Shown here: one piece after another, positions 1-8,430 of the stretch | Layout of the letters: every line of letters begins with the position of its first letter | Numbering within the stretch: the stretch's first letter is position 1 | Source: Bacteroidota bacterium | GTDB taxonomy: Bacteria; Bacteroidota; Ignavibacteria; Ignavibacteriales; Melioribacteraceae | DNA length: 50,467 nucleotides | Direction: 5' to 3' | Assembly (NCBI GenBank): GCA_018818165.1 | Contig: JAHISP010000076.1 | Span: 1 to 50,467 of the forward strand | The notes under the pieces: model-generated | What the model saw: only the letters and a program-made list of their open reading frames with translations | The model's database searches: none | What the model was told of the DNA's origin: nothing | Program-made: the position numbers and the translations under genes

Positions 1-60
1 CTCACTTATCTGACCTGGGGCTAGTAGTGATACTAATCTACCTATCAAATCTTTTTCCAT
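1..60 (-). CDS. 5' end of an unidentified gene, cut by the left edge
   Basis: Reading the minus strand from position 60 gives an open frame starting MEKDLIGRLVSLLAPGQ that is still open after 20 codons at the window edge. An AAGG motif lies about 8 bases upstream of the ATG (minus strand, around 69-72), a plausible ribosome binding site, so this looks like a real start. Too little is visible to assign a family: it is a short amphipathic helix with no signal peptide. It is divergent from the endonuclease gene at 502, so the stretch between them would carry both promoters. Confidence 0.5.
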   Translation of the reverse strand, partial: MEKDLIGRLVSLLAPGQISE

Positions 61-501
61 TTTTATTACCTTATTATTTTAATATGAAGAAAGTTAATAA
101 TAATTATCTTTGGTTCCAGCACATCAAAATAATATTTAACCGAATTATCCAAATTTAGAATAATTTTAACTACATTTGTTAACTTAAAATTTGTATTAAT
201 TTAAAGTAATATAAACTACTTTCGATAGTAACAACAACCAAATGGTTTTATTCATGAATTCATCTGATATTCATGAATAAAGCATCAAAAACCTAGTTCG
301 GTTCCGAACAAACCTAGTGGCAAAAGGGAAGAGGCTTAATCATAGTTTCGAGCTGTTTTATACATCTCGTCTATAATCAAGTTTATTTTAACTAATTATT
401 GAGTGAAAATTGCTTTCCCTTATGCTAGTTAATTTAATTTTAATAGTAATTATGATCTCCTGAAATTCTATAAAAGGAGTTCTGTTTAATAAATAAAGTG
501 A
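61..501. other. Divergent intergenic region with nested inverted repeats
   Basis: No gene is visible in these 441 bases. The region holds a perfect inverted repeat (arms TTTATTCATGAAT and ATTCATGAATAAA, 247-259 and 269-281, loop of 9), a tight palindrome GTTCGG-TT-CCGAAC at 296-309 flanked by two copies of CCTAGT, and a longer-range imperfect pairing between about 313-331 (CTAG..AGGGAAG) and 413-428 (CTTTCCC..CTAG). None is followed by a T-run, so they do not look like ordinary terminators. They could be operators for the two divergent genes or a structured leader for the downstream gene; this is inference. Confidence 0.5.
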
Positions 502-2517
502 ATGCTAAAAATGAAAAAAATTAAACAAGTGGTATTTATAATATTTTTTCTATCAACCTTTGCAAATCTATTTGCTCAGTATTATGATGGAATTTCAACT
601 TCAAGTTCAACGTTTGTAGAGGATTTGCAAACATTGATTCGTTCAAATTATATAAAGAAAAGCTACAATACGTATGACGAAAATATGATTCCTGGCTTTT
701 ATGCTCGGGATAATGGAGATAGCACTAATTCTGTTTTTTGTGTCTATTCACATTTTGAATATGTTTATTCTGGAACTTTTACTTGGACAGTCTTTAGTCG
801 CGAACATACATTTTGTTATAGTTGGATGCCTACAAATGGAAGCACAAGCAATGACGAATACTCCGATTATCACCATCTTTTTCCAACTCATCAAAATGGA
901 GCAAACGGTGTGAGGAGCAATCATCCTTTGGGAATAGTTCAAACCGTAACCTCAGCTTTTTTGGAAGGAACTTATGGAAAAAATTCCAAAGACGATAATG
1001 TTTACGAACCACGGGATGAACATAAAGGAGATGCTGCGCGAGCTTTGTTGTATATGGTTCTACGCTATGATGGAATAAATGGAAATGATTGGGATTTTAA
1101 TTGGTTGAATGGAACCAGACTTCCAGCTTTGAATGAAGGCGAGCAAGATTTACAAACTTTGCTAGATTGGCATGTTCAAGATTTACCAGATTCTTTGGAA
1201 ATAAGTAGAAACGATTATATTTATAACTTGCAGAATAATAGAAATCCTTTTATTGATCATCCAGAATATATTGATTTAATAAATTTTAATGATTTATCAA
1301 AAATATCAACTGAGCTAGTACTGGAACCAGAAAACCAATTAACAAATTTAAGTTCAAATACATACAATAATTCAATAACTTTGAGTTGGACTGATGCTGT
1401 TGCTAGTACACAAGCTCCATCTGGTTATTTAATAGAAGTATTTACAGGTGATGAAGATTTTGTTCCAATTGATGGAATTGTTTATCCAGATGATTTTGAC
1501 TTTTCGGATGGAAGTGGTATTGCGCATATAAATTATTCCGATGTTGATACTTATACTTTTTCAAATTTGGATACTACAAAAACGTACTATTTTACAATAT
1601 TTTCATACAATGGTGCTGCATCGGAGATTAATTACAAAGATGATGGGCTTATTCCAAAAGCAAACTCAACTGTTGCTGGAATAATAGCGAACTCTATCTC
1701 TGATTTAATTATTACCGAATATATTGAAGGAAGTTCAAATAATAAGGCTTTGGAAATATTTAATGGAACTGGACTTGACATAGATTTAAGTTTAGAAAAT
1801 TATAAAATTGAGATTTACTATAATGGCGCTTCAATAAATTCCACTACTATTAATCTATCTGGAATTGCATTAAATAATGATGTTTTTGTGATTTCTAATT
1901 CGAGTGCAAATTCTTCAATATTAAATATTTCAGATCAAACAGCAGGTAATTTAAATTATAATGGTGATGATGCAATTGTTTTAAAAAAGGGTTCTACAAT
2001 TATTGATTCATTTGGGGAAGTAGGATTTGATCCTGGAACAGAGTGGGGAAGTGATCTTGAATCTTCTGCTGATAATTCTTTAAGAAGAAAGCAAGGAACC
2101 ACATTTGGCGATATTAATCCAAATGATACGTTTTTACCTAGTGTTGAATGGAAAGGATATGAAAAAGATACTTTTGATGATTTAGGAAACAGCAATCCTT
2201 TGCCTATTCAAATAACAGATGTAAATGAATGTGAAAAATTTGAAAAGACACAATTATTTCAAAATCATCCAAATCCATTTAATCCAAGTACACAAATTAG
2301 TTTTTCATTGGCAGAAACTGGTAAAGTAAATCTTTCTATTTACAATATAATTGGTCAAAAAATTGCTGAATTGATAAACCAAAATATGGAGTATGGAAAT
2401 CACAATGTTGAATTTAATGCTTCAACTAATGGTGGATACTATGCAAGCGGTTTATATATTTATAGGCTAGAAACACCAAATTATACAAAATCTATGAAGA
2501 TGATTTTTCTGAAATAA
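502..2517 (+). CDS. Secreted endonuclease I family nuclease with lamin-tail domain and T9SS sorting domain
   Basis: The protein has 671 residues. A signal peptide is clear (KKIK then a hydrophobic stretch ending FANLFAQ, residues 1-26). Residues about 27-260 match the endonuclease I (EndA/NucM) family: SREHTF with H102 as candidate catalytic base, DYHHLFP at 122-128, conserved Asn at 132 and 140, then KGDAARALLYM and NRNPFIDHP, both family signatures. A fibronectin-like segment follows (about 280-390), then a lamin-tail domain (about 400-530, starting LIITEYIEGSSNNKALEIF). The end (583-671, NHPNPFNPST) is a type A T9SS sorting domain. Expected role: exported or surface-anchored degradation of extracellular DNA or RNA. 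The start is uncertain: ATG at 502 or 511 both fit, and the only good AGGAG (475-479) is too far upstream of either. Confidence 0.9.
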   Translation: MLKMKKIKQVVFIIFFLSTFANLFAQYYDGISTSSSTFVEDLQTLIRSNYIKKSYNTYDENMIPGFYARDNGDSTNSVFCVYSHFEYVYSGTFTWTVFSREHTFCYSWMPTNGSTSNDEYSDYHHLFPTHQNGANGVRSNHPLGIVQTVTSAFLEGTYGKNSKDDNVYEPRDEHKGDAARALLYMVLRYDGINGNDWDFNWLNGTRLPALNEGEQDLQTLLDWHVQDLPDSLEISRNDYIYNLQNNRNPFIDHPEYIDLINFNDLSKISTELVLEPENQLTNLSSNTYNNSITLSWTDAVASTQAPSGYLIEVFTGDEDFVPIDGIVYPDDFDFSDGSGIAHINYSDVDTYTFSNLDTTKTYYFTIFSYNGAASEINYKDDGLIPKANSTVAGIIANSISDLIITEYIEGSSNNKALEIFNGTGLDIDLSLENYKIEIYYNGASINSTTINLSGIALNNDVFVISNSSANSSILNISDQTAGNLNYNGDDAIVLKKGSTIIDSFGEVGFDPGTEWGSDLESSADNSLRRKQGTTFGDINPNDTFLPSVEWKGYEKDTFDDLGNSNPLPIQITDVNECEKFEKTQLFQNHPNPFNPSTQISFSLAETGKVNLSIYNIIGQKIAELINQNMEYGNHNVEFNASTNGGYYASGLYIYRLETPNYTKSMKMIFLK

Positions 2518-2560
2518 ATTTATTTATGGACGCAAAATATGCGTCCATTATGTGCAATTA

Positions 2561-3691
2561 TTAAAAAACTGTTTTTTGATAAACAATGCCTCTTTCTTCC
2601 AACCCATTCAAAATAAAATTAACACAGCTTTCATCTTTGCCAATAAACTCGGGTAGAATCAATCCTTTTTTATCAAAAACACCTTTTGCTAACATTCGTA
2701 AAGCCATTGTGGCAGTATAGCCAGTTGTACGAGCCATTGAATGAACTTTTGTTTCAGCATCATATTTATCGTATAAAAAGTAGGATGAATTAACTTTAAG
2801 TCCATCTTTTATTCCATTTACAATAATTTTCATTACAGTTATATCCACTTCGCCTTCTTCTAATTTCCATTTTGGAAATAACAATTTTGCTGTAAAATCC
2901 AAAGGAGAAATTGTCATTCCATTTACTTCAATTTCTTCCTTCTCGAAAAATCCAGTTTCTCTTAACAATTTCATTTTGTCAACGTGACCTGGATAGCGAA
3001 GCGTTTTTTCTTTCATATTTGGAGCATCAATAGTTTCAGCAAGCGATCTTAATCCATCACTATTGAACGATTCAAGAGTTCCAATATTTGGGAAGTTCAT
3101 TAATTCTTGATCTGTAAGAGCTGGTTTAATAACCATTTTGCCATTTTCAATATAGCGAGCTGGACGAGTATATTCTTCAATTACATCAATTGGCGAAAAT
3201 ACGGCTTTATATTCATATGGTAATTTTCTTACTTCTGGAAGTCCGCCAACATAAATTTCTACATTTTCAGTTTTATCCAATTGTGAAGAAAGATAACCAA
3301 CAAGAATATTGCTCATTCCAGGCGCTACTCCACAATCAATAATTGCGGTAACATTATTATTTTCTGCTAAATCTTTCAAGTCAAATTGGTTTTCGGGAAA
3401 AAATGAAATATCTACAACGTTTTTCTTCGATTCAATTATCGTTTTCATTGTTTCAAATCCAAGAAAACCCGGAACTGCGTTTAGTACAAAATCAAAATTA
3501 CTAATTGCGGATTTCAAATCATCTTTTTTAGTAACATCAAGTTGAATTGTGTTAATGTTTTCATATTCTGCAAATTTATTTAAAGATGCTGTGCTAAAAT
3601 CAGCAACAGTAACATCAAATTCATTGTCTTTTGCTAAATCAAAAGCCATTGGTGCACCTACTAAACCAGCACCGAGTACAATTACTTTCAT
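2561..3691 (-). CDS. Saccharopine dehydrogenase family oxidoreductase (lysine 6-dehydrogenase-like)
   Basis: The protein has 376 residues and no signal peptide. It begins MKVIVLGAGLVGAPMA, a Rossmann dinucleotide-binding GxGxxG motif, and the rest follows the saccharopine dehydrogenase pattern (VLNAVPGFLGF, IDCGVAPGMSN, YVGGLPEVRKLPYEYKAVF, LRYPGHVDKM). Members use NAD(P) in lysine metabolism: saccharopine reductase or dehydrogenase, carboxynorspermidine synthase, or lysine 6-dehydrogenase. The length and the GGLP/YEYKAVFS segment favour the lysine 6-dehydrogenase-like subgroup, but the exact substrate cannot be read from sequence. The start is supported by AGGAG seven bases upstream on the minus strand. 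The gene is followed within 45 bases by the convergent nuclease gene and preceded by the DUF559 repeat region, so it is probably transcribed alone. Confidence 0.85.
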   Translation of the reverse strand: MKVIVLGAGLVGAPMAFDLAKDNEFDVTVADFSTASLNKFAEYENINTIQLDVTKKDDLKSAISNFDFVLNAVPGFLGFETMKTIIESKKNVVDISFFPENQFDLKDLAENNNVTAIIDCGVAPGMSNILVGYLSSQLDKTENVEIYVGGLPEVRKLPYEYKAVFSPIDVIEEYTRPARYIENGKMVIKPALTDQELMNFPNIGTLESFNSDGLRSLAETIDAPNMKEKTLRYPGHVDKMKLLRETGFFEKEEIEVNGMTISPLDFTAKLLFPKWKLEEGEVDITVMKIIVNGIKDGLKVNSSYFLYDKYDAETKVHSMARTTGYTATMALRMLAKGVFDKKGLILPEFIGKDESCVNFILNGLEERGIVYQKTVF

Positions 3692-3714
3692 TTAAATCTC
3701 CTATCTGTTTATAG

Positions 3715-3770
3715 AACTCATCCCCAACCCTTCTCTTAAAAAGAGAAGGGAGCTTCGAGCAATTAATTTA
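3715..3770. repeat. Palindromic repeat, 3'-side type of the DUF559 element, copy 1
   Basis: This copy contains the hairpin CCCTTCTCTT-AAA-AAGAGAAGGG followed by AGCTTCGAGCAATTAATTTA. The same block recurs at 4262-4317 and, with small changes, at 4531-4586. In this copy the last bases form the stop codon of the DUF559 remnant (3763-3765). The block lies on the 3' side of each DUF559 reading frame. Confidence 0.85.
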
Positions 3771-4143
3771 ATTTTGAAATTATCGTTTTTATTACTGCGT
3801 TTAAATTGTTTTCAACATCATTGTTTGTAAATCGCATAACTTTTATTCCAAGTAAATTTATTATTTCAGTTCTCATTGTATCATATTCAATCTGGCGCTT
3901 ATGCTAACCACCATCTATTTCAATTACCAATTTTGTTTCATGATTGTTGAAATCAGCAATGAAAAATTTTGAAAGTCCATCAATATCATAAAATATTGGA
4001 TACTGTCTATAAAACTTTCTGTTATTTAATTTTCTATTTCTAACAACATCCCACATAATATTTTCAGAATTAGTAGAGTTCTTACGTAAATCTCGGCACA
4101 ATTGTTTAGCCATATTTTTAAGCTCAAAAGAAAAAGAACTCAT
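3763..4143 (-). pseudogene. DUF559 (Vsr-like) endonuclease gene with an in-frame stop
   Basis: Reading from ATG at 4143 gives 79 residues with the DUF559 pattern (LRKNSTNSENIMWDVVRNRKL, KFYRQYPI, YDIDGLSKFFIADF, LVIEIDGG), then a TAG at 3904-3906. The same frame continues without further stops through HKRQIEYDTMRTEII, LLGIKVMRFTNNDV and NNLNAVIKTII to a TAA at 3763-3765, which is the rest of the domain. The family normally reads GGQH at this point, so the stop is best explained by one CAG to TAG change. The full frame would be about 126 residues, the usual size. DUF559 belongs to the PD-(D/E)XK/Vsr-like nuclease group. Palindromic repeats flank the gene on both sides. Unless the stop is read through, the product lacks the last third of the fold. 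Confidence 0.85.
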
Positions 4144-4159
4144 CTCAAAACCTCTTAAA

Positions 4160-4317
4160 CAAATTCAAAGTCCCTCTCTTTTTAAGAGAGGGATTTAGGG
4201 AGAGTTCCCAATAAGTTTTGAAAAATAATTTTAAGTTTGTCAAAGTGTTGCTGTATCTAAAAACTCATCCCCAGCCCTTCTCTTAAAAAGAGAAGGGAGC
4301 TTCGAGCAATTAATTTA
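4160..4317. repeat. 157-bp repeat block, copy A (two hairpins and a spacer)
   Basis: The block starts CAAATTCAAAG and contains hairpin TCCCTCTCTT-TTT-AAGAGAGGGA with the tail TTTAGGGAGAG, a spacer ending GTTGCTGTATCTAAA, and the second hairpin CCCTTCTCTTAAAAAGAGAAGGG ending GAGCAATTAATTTA. It recurs at 4429-4586, offset by exactly 269 bases, with only a few differences. This is a recent tandem duplication of a unit that includes the 3' part of a DUF559 gene. The two hairpins are different palindromes with a fixed order. Confidence 0.9.
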
Positions 4318-4432
4318 ATTTCGAAATTATCATTTTTATTACTGCGTTTAAATTATTTTCAACTTCTTCGTTTGTAAAACGTATCACTTCAATTCCCAGT
4401 AAAACAATTATTTCAGTTCTCATTGTATCAAA
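4310..4432 (-). pseudogene. 3' fragment of a second DUF559 gene
   Basis: The minus strand from about 4432 to the TAA at 4310-4312 reads FDTMRTEIIVLLGIEVIRF, then TNEEVENNLNAVIK and MIISKLN. This is the C-terminal 40 residues of the same DUF559 domain as the gene at 3763, with several substitutions. No N-terminal half is present; the frame runs straight into the repeat block at 4429. It is a deletion remnant of a second copy, and it carries substitutions relative to copy one, so the copies were not identical when the region rearranged. Confidence 0.8.
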
Positions 4433-4586
4433 TTCAAAGTCCCTCTCTTTTTAAGAGAGGGATTTAGGGAGAGTTCCCAATAAGTCTTGAAAAATAATTT
4501 TAAGTTTGTCAAAGTGTTGCTGTATCTAAAAACTCATCCCCAGCCCTTCTCTTAAAAAGAGAAGGGAGTTGCGAGCAATTAATTTA
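4429..4586. repeat. 157-bp repeat block, copy B, overlapping the stop codon of the antiporter gene
   Basis: This is a near-identical copy of 4160-4317. The differences include AAGTCTTG for AAGTTTTG and GAGTTGCG for GAGCTTCG. The last shared bases, AATTAATTTA (4577-4586), include TTA at 4584-4586, which is the minus-strand TAA of the antiporter gene. The repeat boundary therefore coincides with the end of that reading frame. Confidence 0.85.
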
Positions 4587-6068
4587 CATAATAAATCCAA
4601 GCGCAACATATAAAAATGTAGTTATTACTCCACCAAATAATGCATAAGGCAATTGAGTTTTTACGTGATCAATATGATCGCAAGCAGAAGCCATTGATGA
4701 AATAATTGTCGTGTCAGAAATAGGGGAACAATGGTCGCCAAAAACTCCACCACCTAAAGCTGCGGCTAATGTTAAATAAATATTTGCATCCAAACCTTGC
4801 GCCATAGGAATTCCAATTGGAATCATGATGGCGAAAGTTCCCCAAGAAGTTCCAGTTGAAAATGCTATAAAACTAGCAACAACATAAACTACTGCTGGAA
4901 CAAAGCTAGGGGAAATCCAAAGTTTTGAAACTTCAGCAACATAAATTCCAGTACCAAGTTCTTTACAAACATTCCCTATTGCAAAAGCAAGCATCATCAA
5001 TAATGCTAAAGGAATTAAACCGCTAATTCCTTTCATAATTAAATCGAAAGTTTCTTTAAATGTGAAAAGCTTTTGGCTGCTGTATAAAATAGAAGCCGTA
5101 ATTATTGCAATTAGAACAGAATATAAAACAGAAGTTGAACCAGAACCTTTTCCAATGGCTTCAAATATTTGTAGTAGAAATGGCAGTTCGGAAATATTAG
5201 GAACATTTTCCCAACCTGTATAAATAAGCATTAAAGGCATCATTCCAACCATTGTTGCAATTGGAACAATCATATTCCTACCGCGTGGAATAATTCCAGT
5301 TTTTGTTTCGAGTGAAATAATATCGCTTGAAATCATTGGAGTAGCACCATCACGCAAAACTTTTCCAGTAGTTTTAACTCTCTCCTCAGCTTTTTCCATA
5401 GGTCCAAAATCTTTTTTTGTAAGAATTACAACTAACACCATTGCTAATGCAATCATTGGATAGAAGTTTAGTGGAAATGCCTTTATCATTACTCCAAATG
5501 GATTGTCAAAACCCTGAGCTGCAATTAAGCCCATAATATAAGCACCCCAAGCGTTTAGTGGAATTAAAATACAAGTCGGTGCTGAAATAGAATCTGCAAT
5601 GTAAGCAAGTTTTTCGCGAGGAATTTTCATCTTATCAAAAATTGGACGGTAAATAGCGCCAACAGTTAAAACATTTATACTAGATTCAACAAAAATTAAA
5701 ATTCCGGTAAACCAAGCTAGAAGTTGAACAATAACTCTTGAATTACCAGGTCTTTTTGCCTCAATTTTTTCTACAAGTTTATTAATATTTTTAATAAAGC
5801 CTTCAACCCCGCCAGAGTGTTGGATGAAAGCAATTAATGCACCAACAAGTGAACTGAACATAATTGTTCTTGTATTTCCGCTATCTTTAAAAACATCAAC
5901 AAGAGCTTGAATTGTTGCGGCAGTTCCTGTAAGAGGATTGAAATTGCTCATTATTACCCAACCCAGCCAAATGCCGAATAAAAGTGAAATGTAAACTTGT
6001 TTTGTTTTAATTGCTAGAAAAATAGCAATAAGCGGCGGTAATAAAGACAGATAACTGTAATGGTCCAT
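4584..6068 (-). CDS. nhaC: Na+/H+ antiporter, NhaC family
   Basis: The protein is a 494-residue polytopic membrane protein with at least ten hydrophobic segments and no soluble domain. Diagnostic NhaC-type segments are visible: GVEGFIKN near residue 88, ISAPTCILIPLNAWGAYIMG, FIAFSTGTSWGTFAIMIPIGIP and VFGDHCSPISDTTIISSMAS, the last being the conserved HCSPISDTT motif. The family exchanges external Na+ (sometimes organic anions) for protons at the inner membrane and supports ion homeostasis. The start ATG at 6068 is preceded only by a weak GAGA. The gene is divergent from the secreted-protein run at 6288 and would have its promoter in the shared 219-bp gap. Its stop codon lies inside a repeat block, so the C-terminus may have been reshaped by the element. 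Substrate beyond Na+ is not certain. Confidence 0.88.
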   Translation of the reverse strand: MDHYSYLSLLPPLIAIFLAIKTKQVYISLLFGIWLGWVIMSNFNPLTGTAATIQALVDVFKDSGNTRTIMFSSLVGALIAFIQHSGGVEGFIKNINKLVEKIEAKRPGNSRVIVQLLAWFTGILIFVESSINVLTVGAIYRPIFDKMKIPREKLAYIADSISAPTCILIPLNAWGAYIMGLIAAQGFDNPFGVMIKAFPLNFYPMIALAMVLVVILTKKDFGPMEKAEERVKTTGKVLRDGATPMISSDIISLETKTGIIPRGRNMIVPIATMVGMMPLMLIYTGWENVPNISELPFLLQIFEAIGKGSGSTSVLYSVLIAIITASILYSSQKLFTFKETFDLIMKGISGLIPLALLMMLAFAIGNVCKELGTGIYVAEVSKLWISPSFVPAVVYVVASFIAFSTGTSWGTFAIMIPIGIPMAQGLDANIYLTLAAALGGGVFGDHCSPISDTTIISSMASACDHIDHVKTQLPYALFGGVITTFLYVALGFIM

Positions 6069-6287
6069 ATAAATCTCGTAGTTATAATTATTTCTGTTTC
6101 TTAAAATTAGAATAAAATTATGTTAAATCAAATTATTTGAGAAATGCTTTTCCAAGTTTTGAAAATAATGTTTTTTTATATTTAGAACTAAATGCTTTAT
6201 ACGAAAGAGTGTTATTAATAAATTGTTAATAGCAAAAAAATGATAGTAAATTTAAAAAACATTTTCTAACTTGGAAGCCCATTTTTA

Positions 6288-8420
6288 ATGGAGTTGTCAA
6301 AAGTATTTTTTAACAAAATCGATTTAATGTCCTTTATGAAATTTAAATTACTTGTATTATTAGTTACATCTATTTTTCTATTCTCATTCACCACACAAGA
6401 CGATGACAAGAATTCAAGATTAGCAAAAATTACGAAAGATGATAATTCCCATTATACAAATGTTGGAAATATTGGAATAACTGTTACTAACTTTGGGACT
6501 ATTGGACATGGATTTGGTCTTTGGCCTCAGCAACCAAACTGTGAGTATCCACTTGGAAGTGGTATTGAACATCTTTTTGATGGTGGACTGTGGATTGGTG
6601 GTTATCTAAGCAATGATGCAAACGGTTCTGGCAGAGTTGGTCCTTTTGTTACAACTGGTGCTGTTGATGCTTCATCTGTTAGTAACCGTGGTGGTGGGTT
6701 TGAATATACTAATGCTACTTCTTCAACTGTGGTAGAAAGATCTTCACTAATAAATTCTAAGTTTTTCTCACCAACAGCTATTTCACATCAGGATTTAAGC
6801 ATGAATTTTACTGATTCAAATAAAACTTTGAACAATGGTGAATTAATTGTTGATCACGTTCCATTAGGTGTGGTTGTAAAACAGCAATGTTATGCTTGGA
6901 ATTATCCATTTGCTGATTTCTTTGTAATATTTAATTATTGGATTAAAAACACATCTAAAAAATATATAGATTCAGTTTATGTTGGTTTATGGAATGATAC
7001 TGTAGTTCGTAATACAAATATTACTTCTCCAAGAACAGGTGCTCCTTTCTTTAATAAAGGCGGTAATGGATACAACGATTCATTAAAAATTGCTTATGAG
7101 TTTGATGCAGCGGGAGATGTTGGCTTTTCTGATTCGTATATTGGAATTCAATTTCTTGGTTCATCCATTTTGAAAGACAAAGCACATTTTTTAACTTGGC
7201 AATATAAAAATACAACTGACCCTAAATATTTTGCACCACAAAATGATGTTCAACGATATAAAAAAATGACTGGATATTTTTCCGAAGGAATTGTTTTTAA
7301 TGAGGCAATTGCTTCAGATATAAAATCAGCAAGTAATCGTTCATTGTTAATAACTTCTGGTCCTTACACCTCAATAGCTCCTGGAGATTCAATAAATATT
7401 GTATTTGCATACGTTGCAGCAAAAAAAGCTGGTTATGATGATCCCGCTTTGGATACAGAAGTTCAAAAAGCAAATTTGTATAGCAATGCTGGTTGGGCAA
7501 TTAGAGCCTACAATGGCGAAGATAGAAATGGTAATAATGTTTTAGATGCTGGTGAAGACCTTGATGGTGATGGTAAAATAACTCGTTACATATTACCAGC
7601 TCCACCACTTTCTCCAACAATTAAAGTTGTTCCCGAAAGTGAAAAAGTTACAGTTTATTGGGATAAAAGAGCAGAAAATTCGGTTGACCCAATTAGCGGA
7701 AATAAAGATTTTGAAGGTTATAGAATTTATAGAACAAATCTTGGTTTTGATTTAACTGCATCTCAAGATATGATGAAATCATTAACACTTGCTGCAGAAT
7801 TTGATAGTGTTAATAATGAAATTGGCTACAATACAGGATTTGATTTTATTGAAATGGATGAGCCTAAAATATTTCCAGATGATACAACAAAATATTGGTA
7901 TAAATTTGAATTTGACAATTTATTAAATGGCTGGCAGTATTTATATTCAGTAACTTCATTTGATGAAGGTGATGCTGCAAATAATCTTGAATCACTTGAA
8001 TCAAGTTCACTTGCAGGTATCAATAGAGTATTACCAGGAACACCTCCAACAAGTAATAAAGAAGTGGAAGTCGGAGTTTATCCAAATCCATATTATGGCA
8101 GTGCTATTTGGGATGGTGGCTACGAAAGATTAAGAAAAATATATTTTTATAATTTACCAGAAGAATGTGAAATTACTATTTATACACTTTCTGGAGATAT
8201 AGTTAAAAGAATACATCATAATCAGCAAAGTAATGGTTCCAATATTCGTTGGTTCGAAACATTTGCTTCGGATGAGAAACAAAAAATGTCTGGTGGTGAA
8301 GAGCCATGGGATTTAATTAGTGATTATGATCAAGCAATTGCAACAGGCTTATATCTTTTTAGCGTAAAAGATATTAGCAACAACAATATAAAAGTTGGAA
8401 AATTTTTAGTTATTAAGTAA
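6288..8420 (+). CDS. Large secreted surface protein with Fn3-like domain and calcium-binding loop
   Basis: The protein has 710 residues. A hydrophobic signal (KFKLLVLLVTSIFLFSF) starts near residue 17, so the ATG at 6336 is a possible alternative start; a GGAAG 11 bases before 6288 favours the longer form. Residues 40-430 are an unrecognised beta-rich region (GIGNTVTNFGTIGHG-like start, SGIEHLFDGGLWIGG). A DRNGNNVLDAGEDLDGDGK stretch (about 412-430) resembles EF-hand/dockerin calcium loops. A fibronectin-like domain follows (437-570), then a terminal beta-domain (591-710, VYPNPYYGSAIWDGG to GLYLFSVKD) that looks like a divergent T9SS-type C-terminus without the canonical QNYPNPFNP. It is the first gene of the surface-protein run, 10 bases before the next gene. 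Function unknown. Confidence 0.8.
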   Translation: MELSKVFFNKIDLMSFMKFKLLVLLVTSIFLFSFTTQDDDKNSRLAKITKDDNSHYTNVGNIGITVTNFGTIGHGFGLWPQQPNCEYPLGSGIEHLFDGGLWIGGYLSNDANGSGRVGPFVTTGAVDASSVSNRGGGFEYTNATSSTVVERSSLINSKFFSPTAISHQDLSMNFTDSNKTLNNGELIVDHVPLGVVVKQQCYAWNYPFADFFVIFNYWIKNTSKKYIDSVYVGLWNDTVVRNTNITSPRTGAPFFNKGGNGYNDSLKIAYEFDAAGDVGFSDSYIGIQFLGSSILKDKAHFLTWQYKNTTDPKYFAPQNDVQRYKKMTGYFSEGIVFNEAIASDIKSASNRSLLITSGPYTSIAPGDSINIVFAYVAAKKAGYDDPALDTEVQKANLYSNAGWAIRAYNGEDRNGNNVLDAGEDLDGDGKITRYILPAPPLSPTIKVVPESEKVTVYWDKRAENSVDPISGNKDFEGYRIYRTNLGFDLTASQDMMKSLTLAAEFDSVNNEIGYNTGFDFIEMDEPKIFPDDTTKYWYKFEFDNLLNGWQYLYSVTSFDEGDAANNLESLESSSLAGINRVLPGTPPTSNKEVEVGVYPNPYYGSAIWDGGYERLRKIYFYNLPEECEITIYTLSGDIVKRIHHNQQSNGSNIRWFETFASDEKQKMSGGEEPWDLISDYDQAIATGLYLFSVKDISNNNIKVGKFLVIK

Positions 8421-8430
8421 TGAGGAAAAA

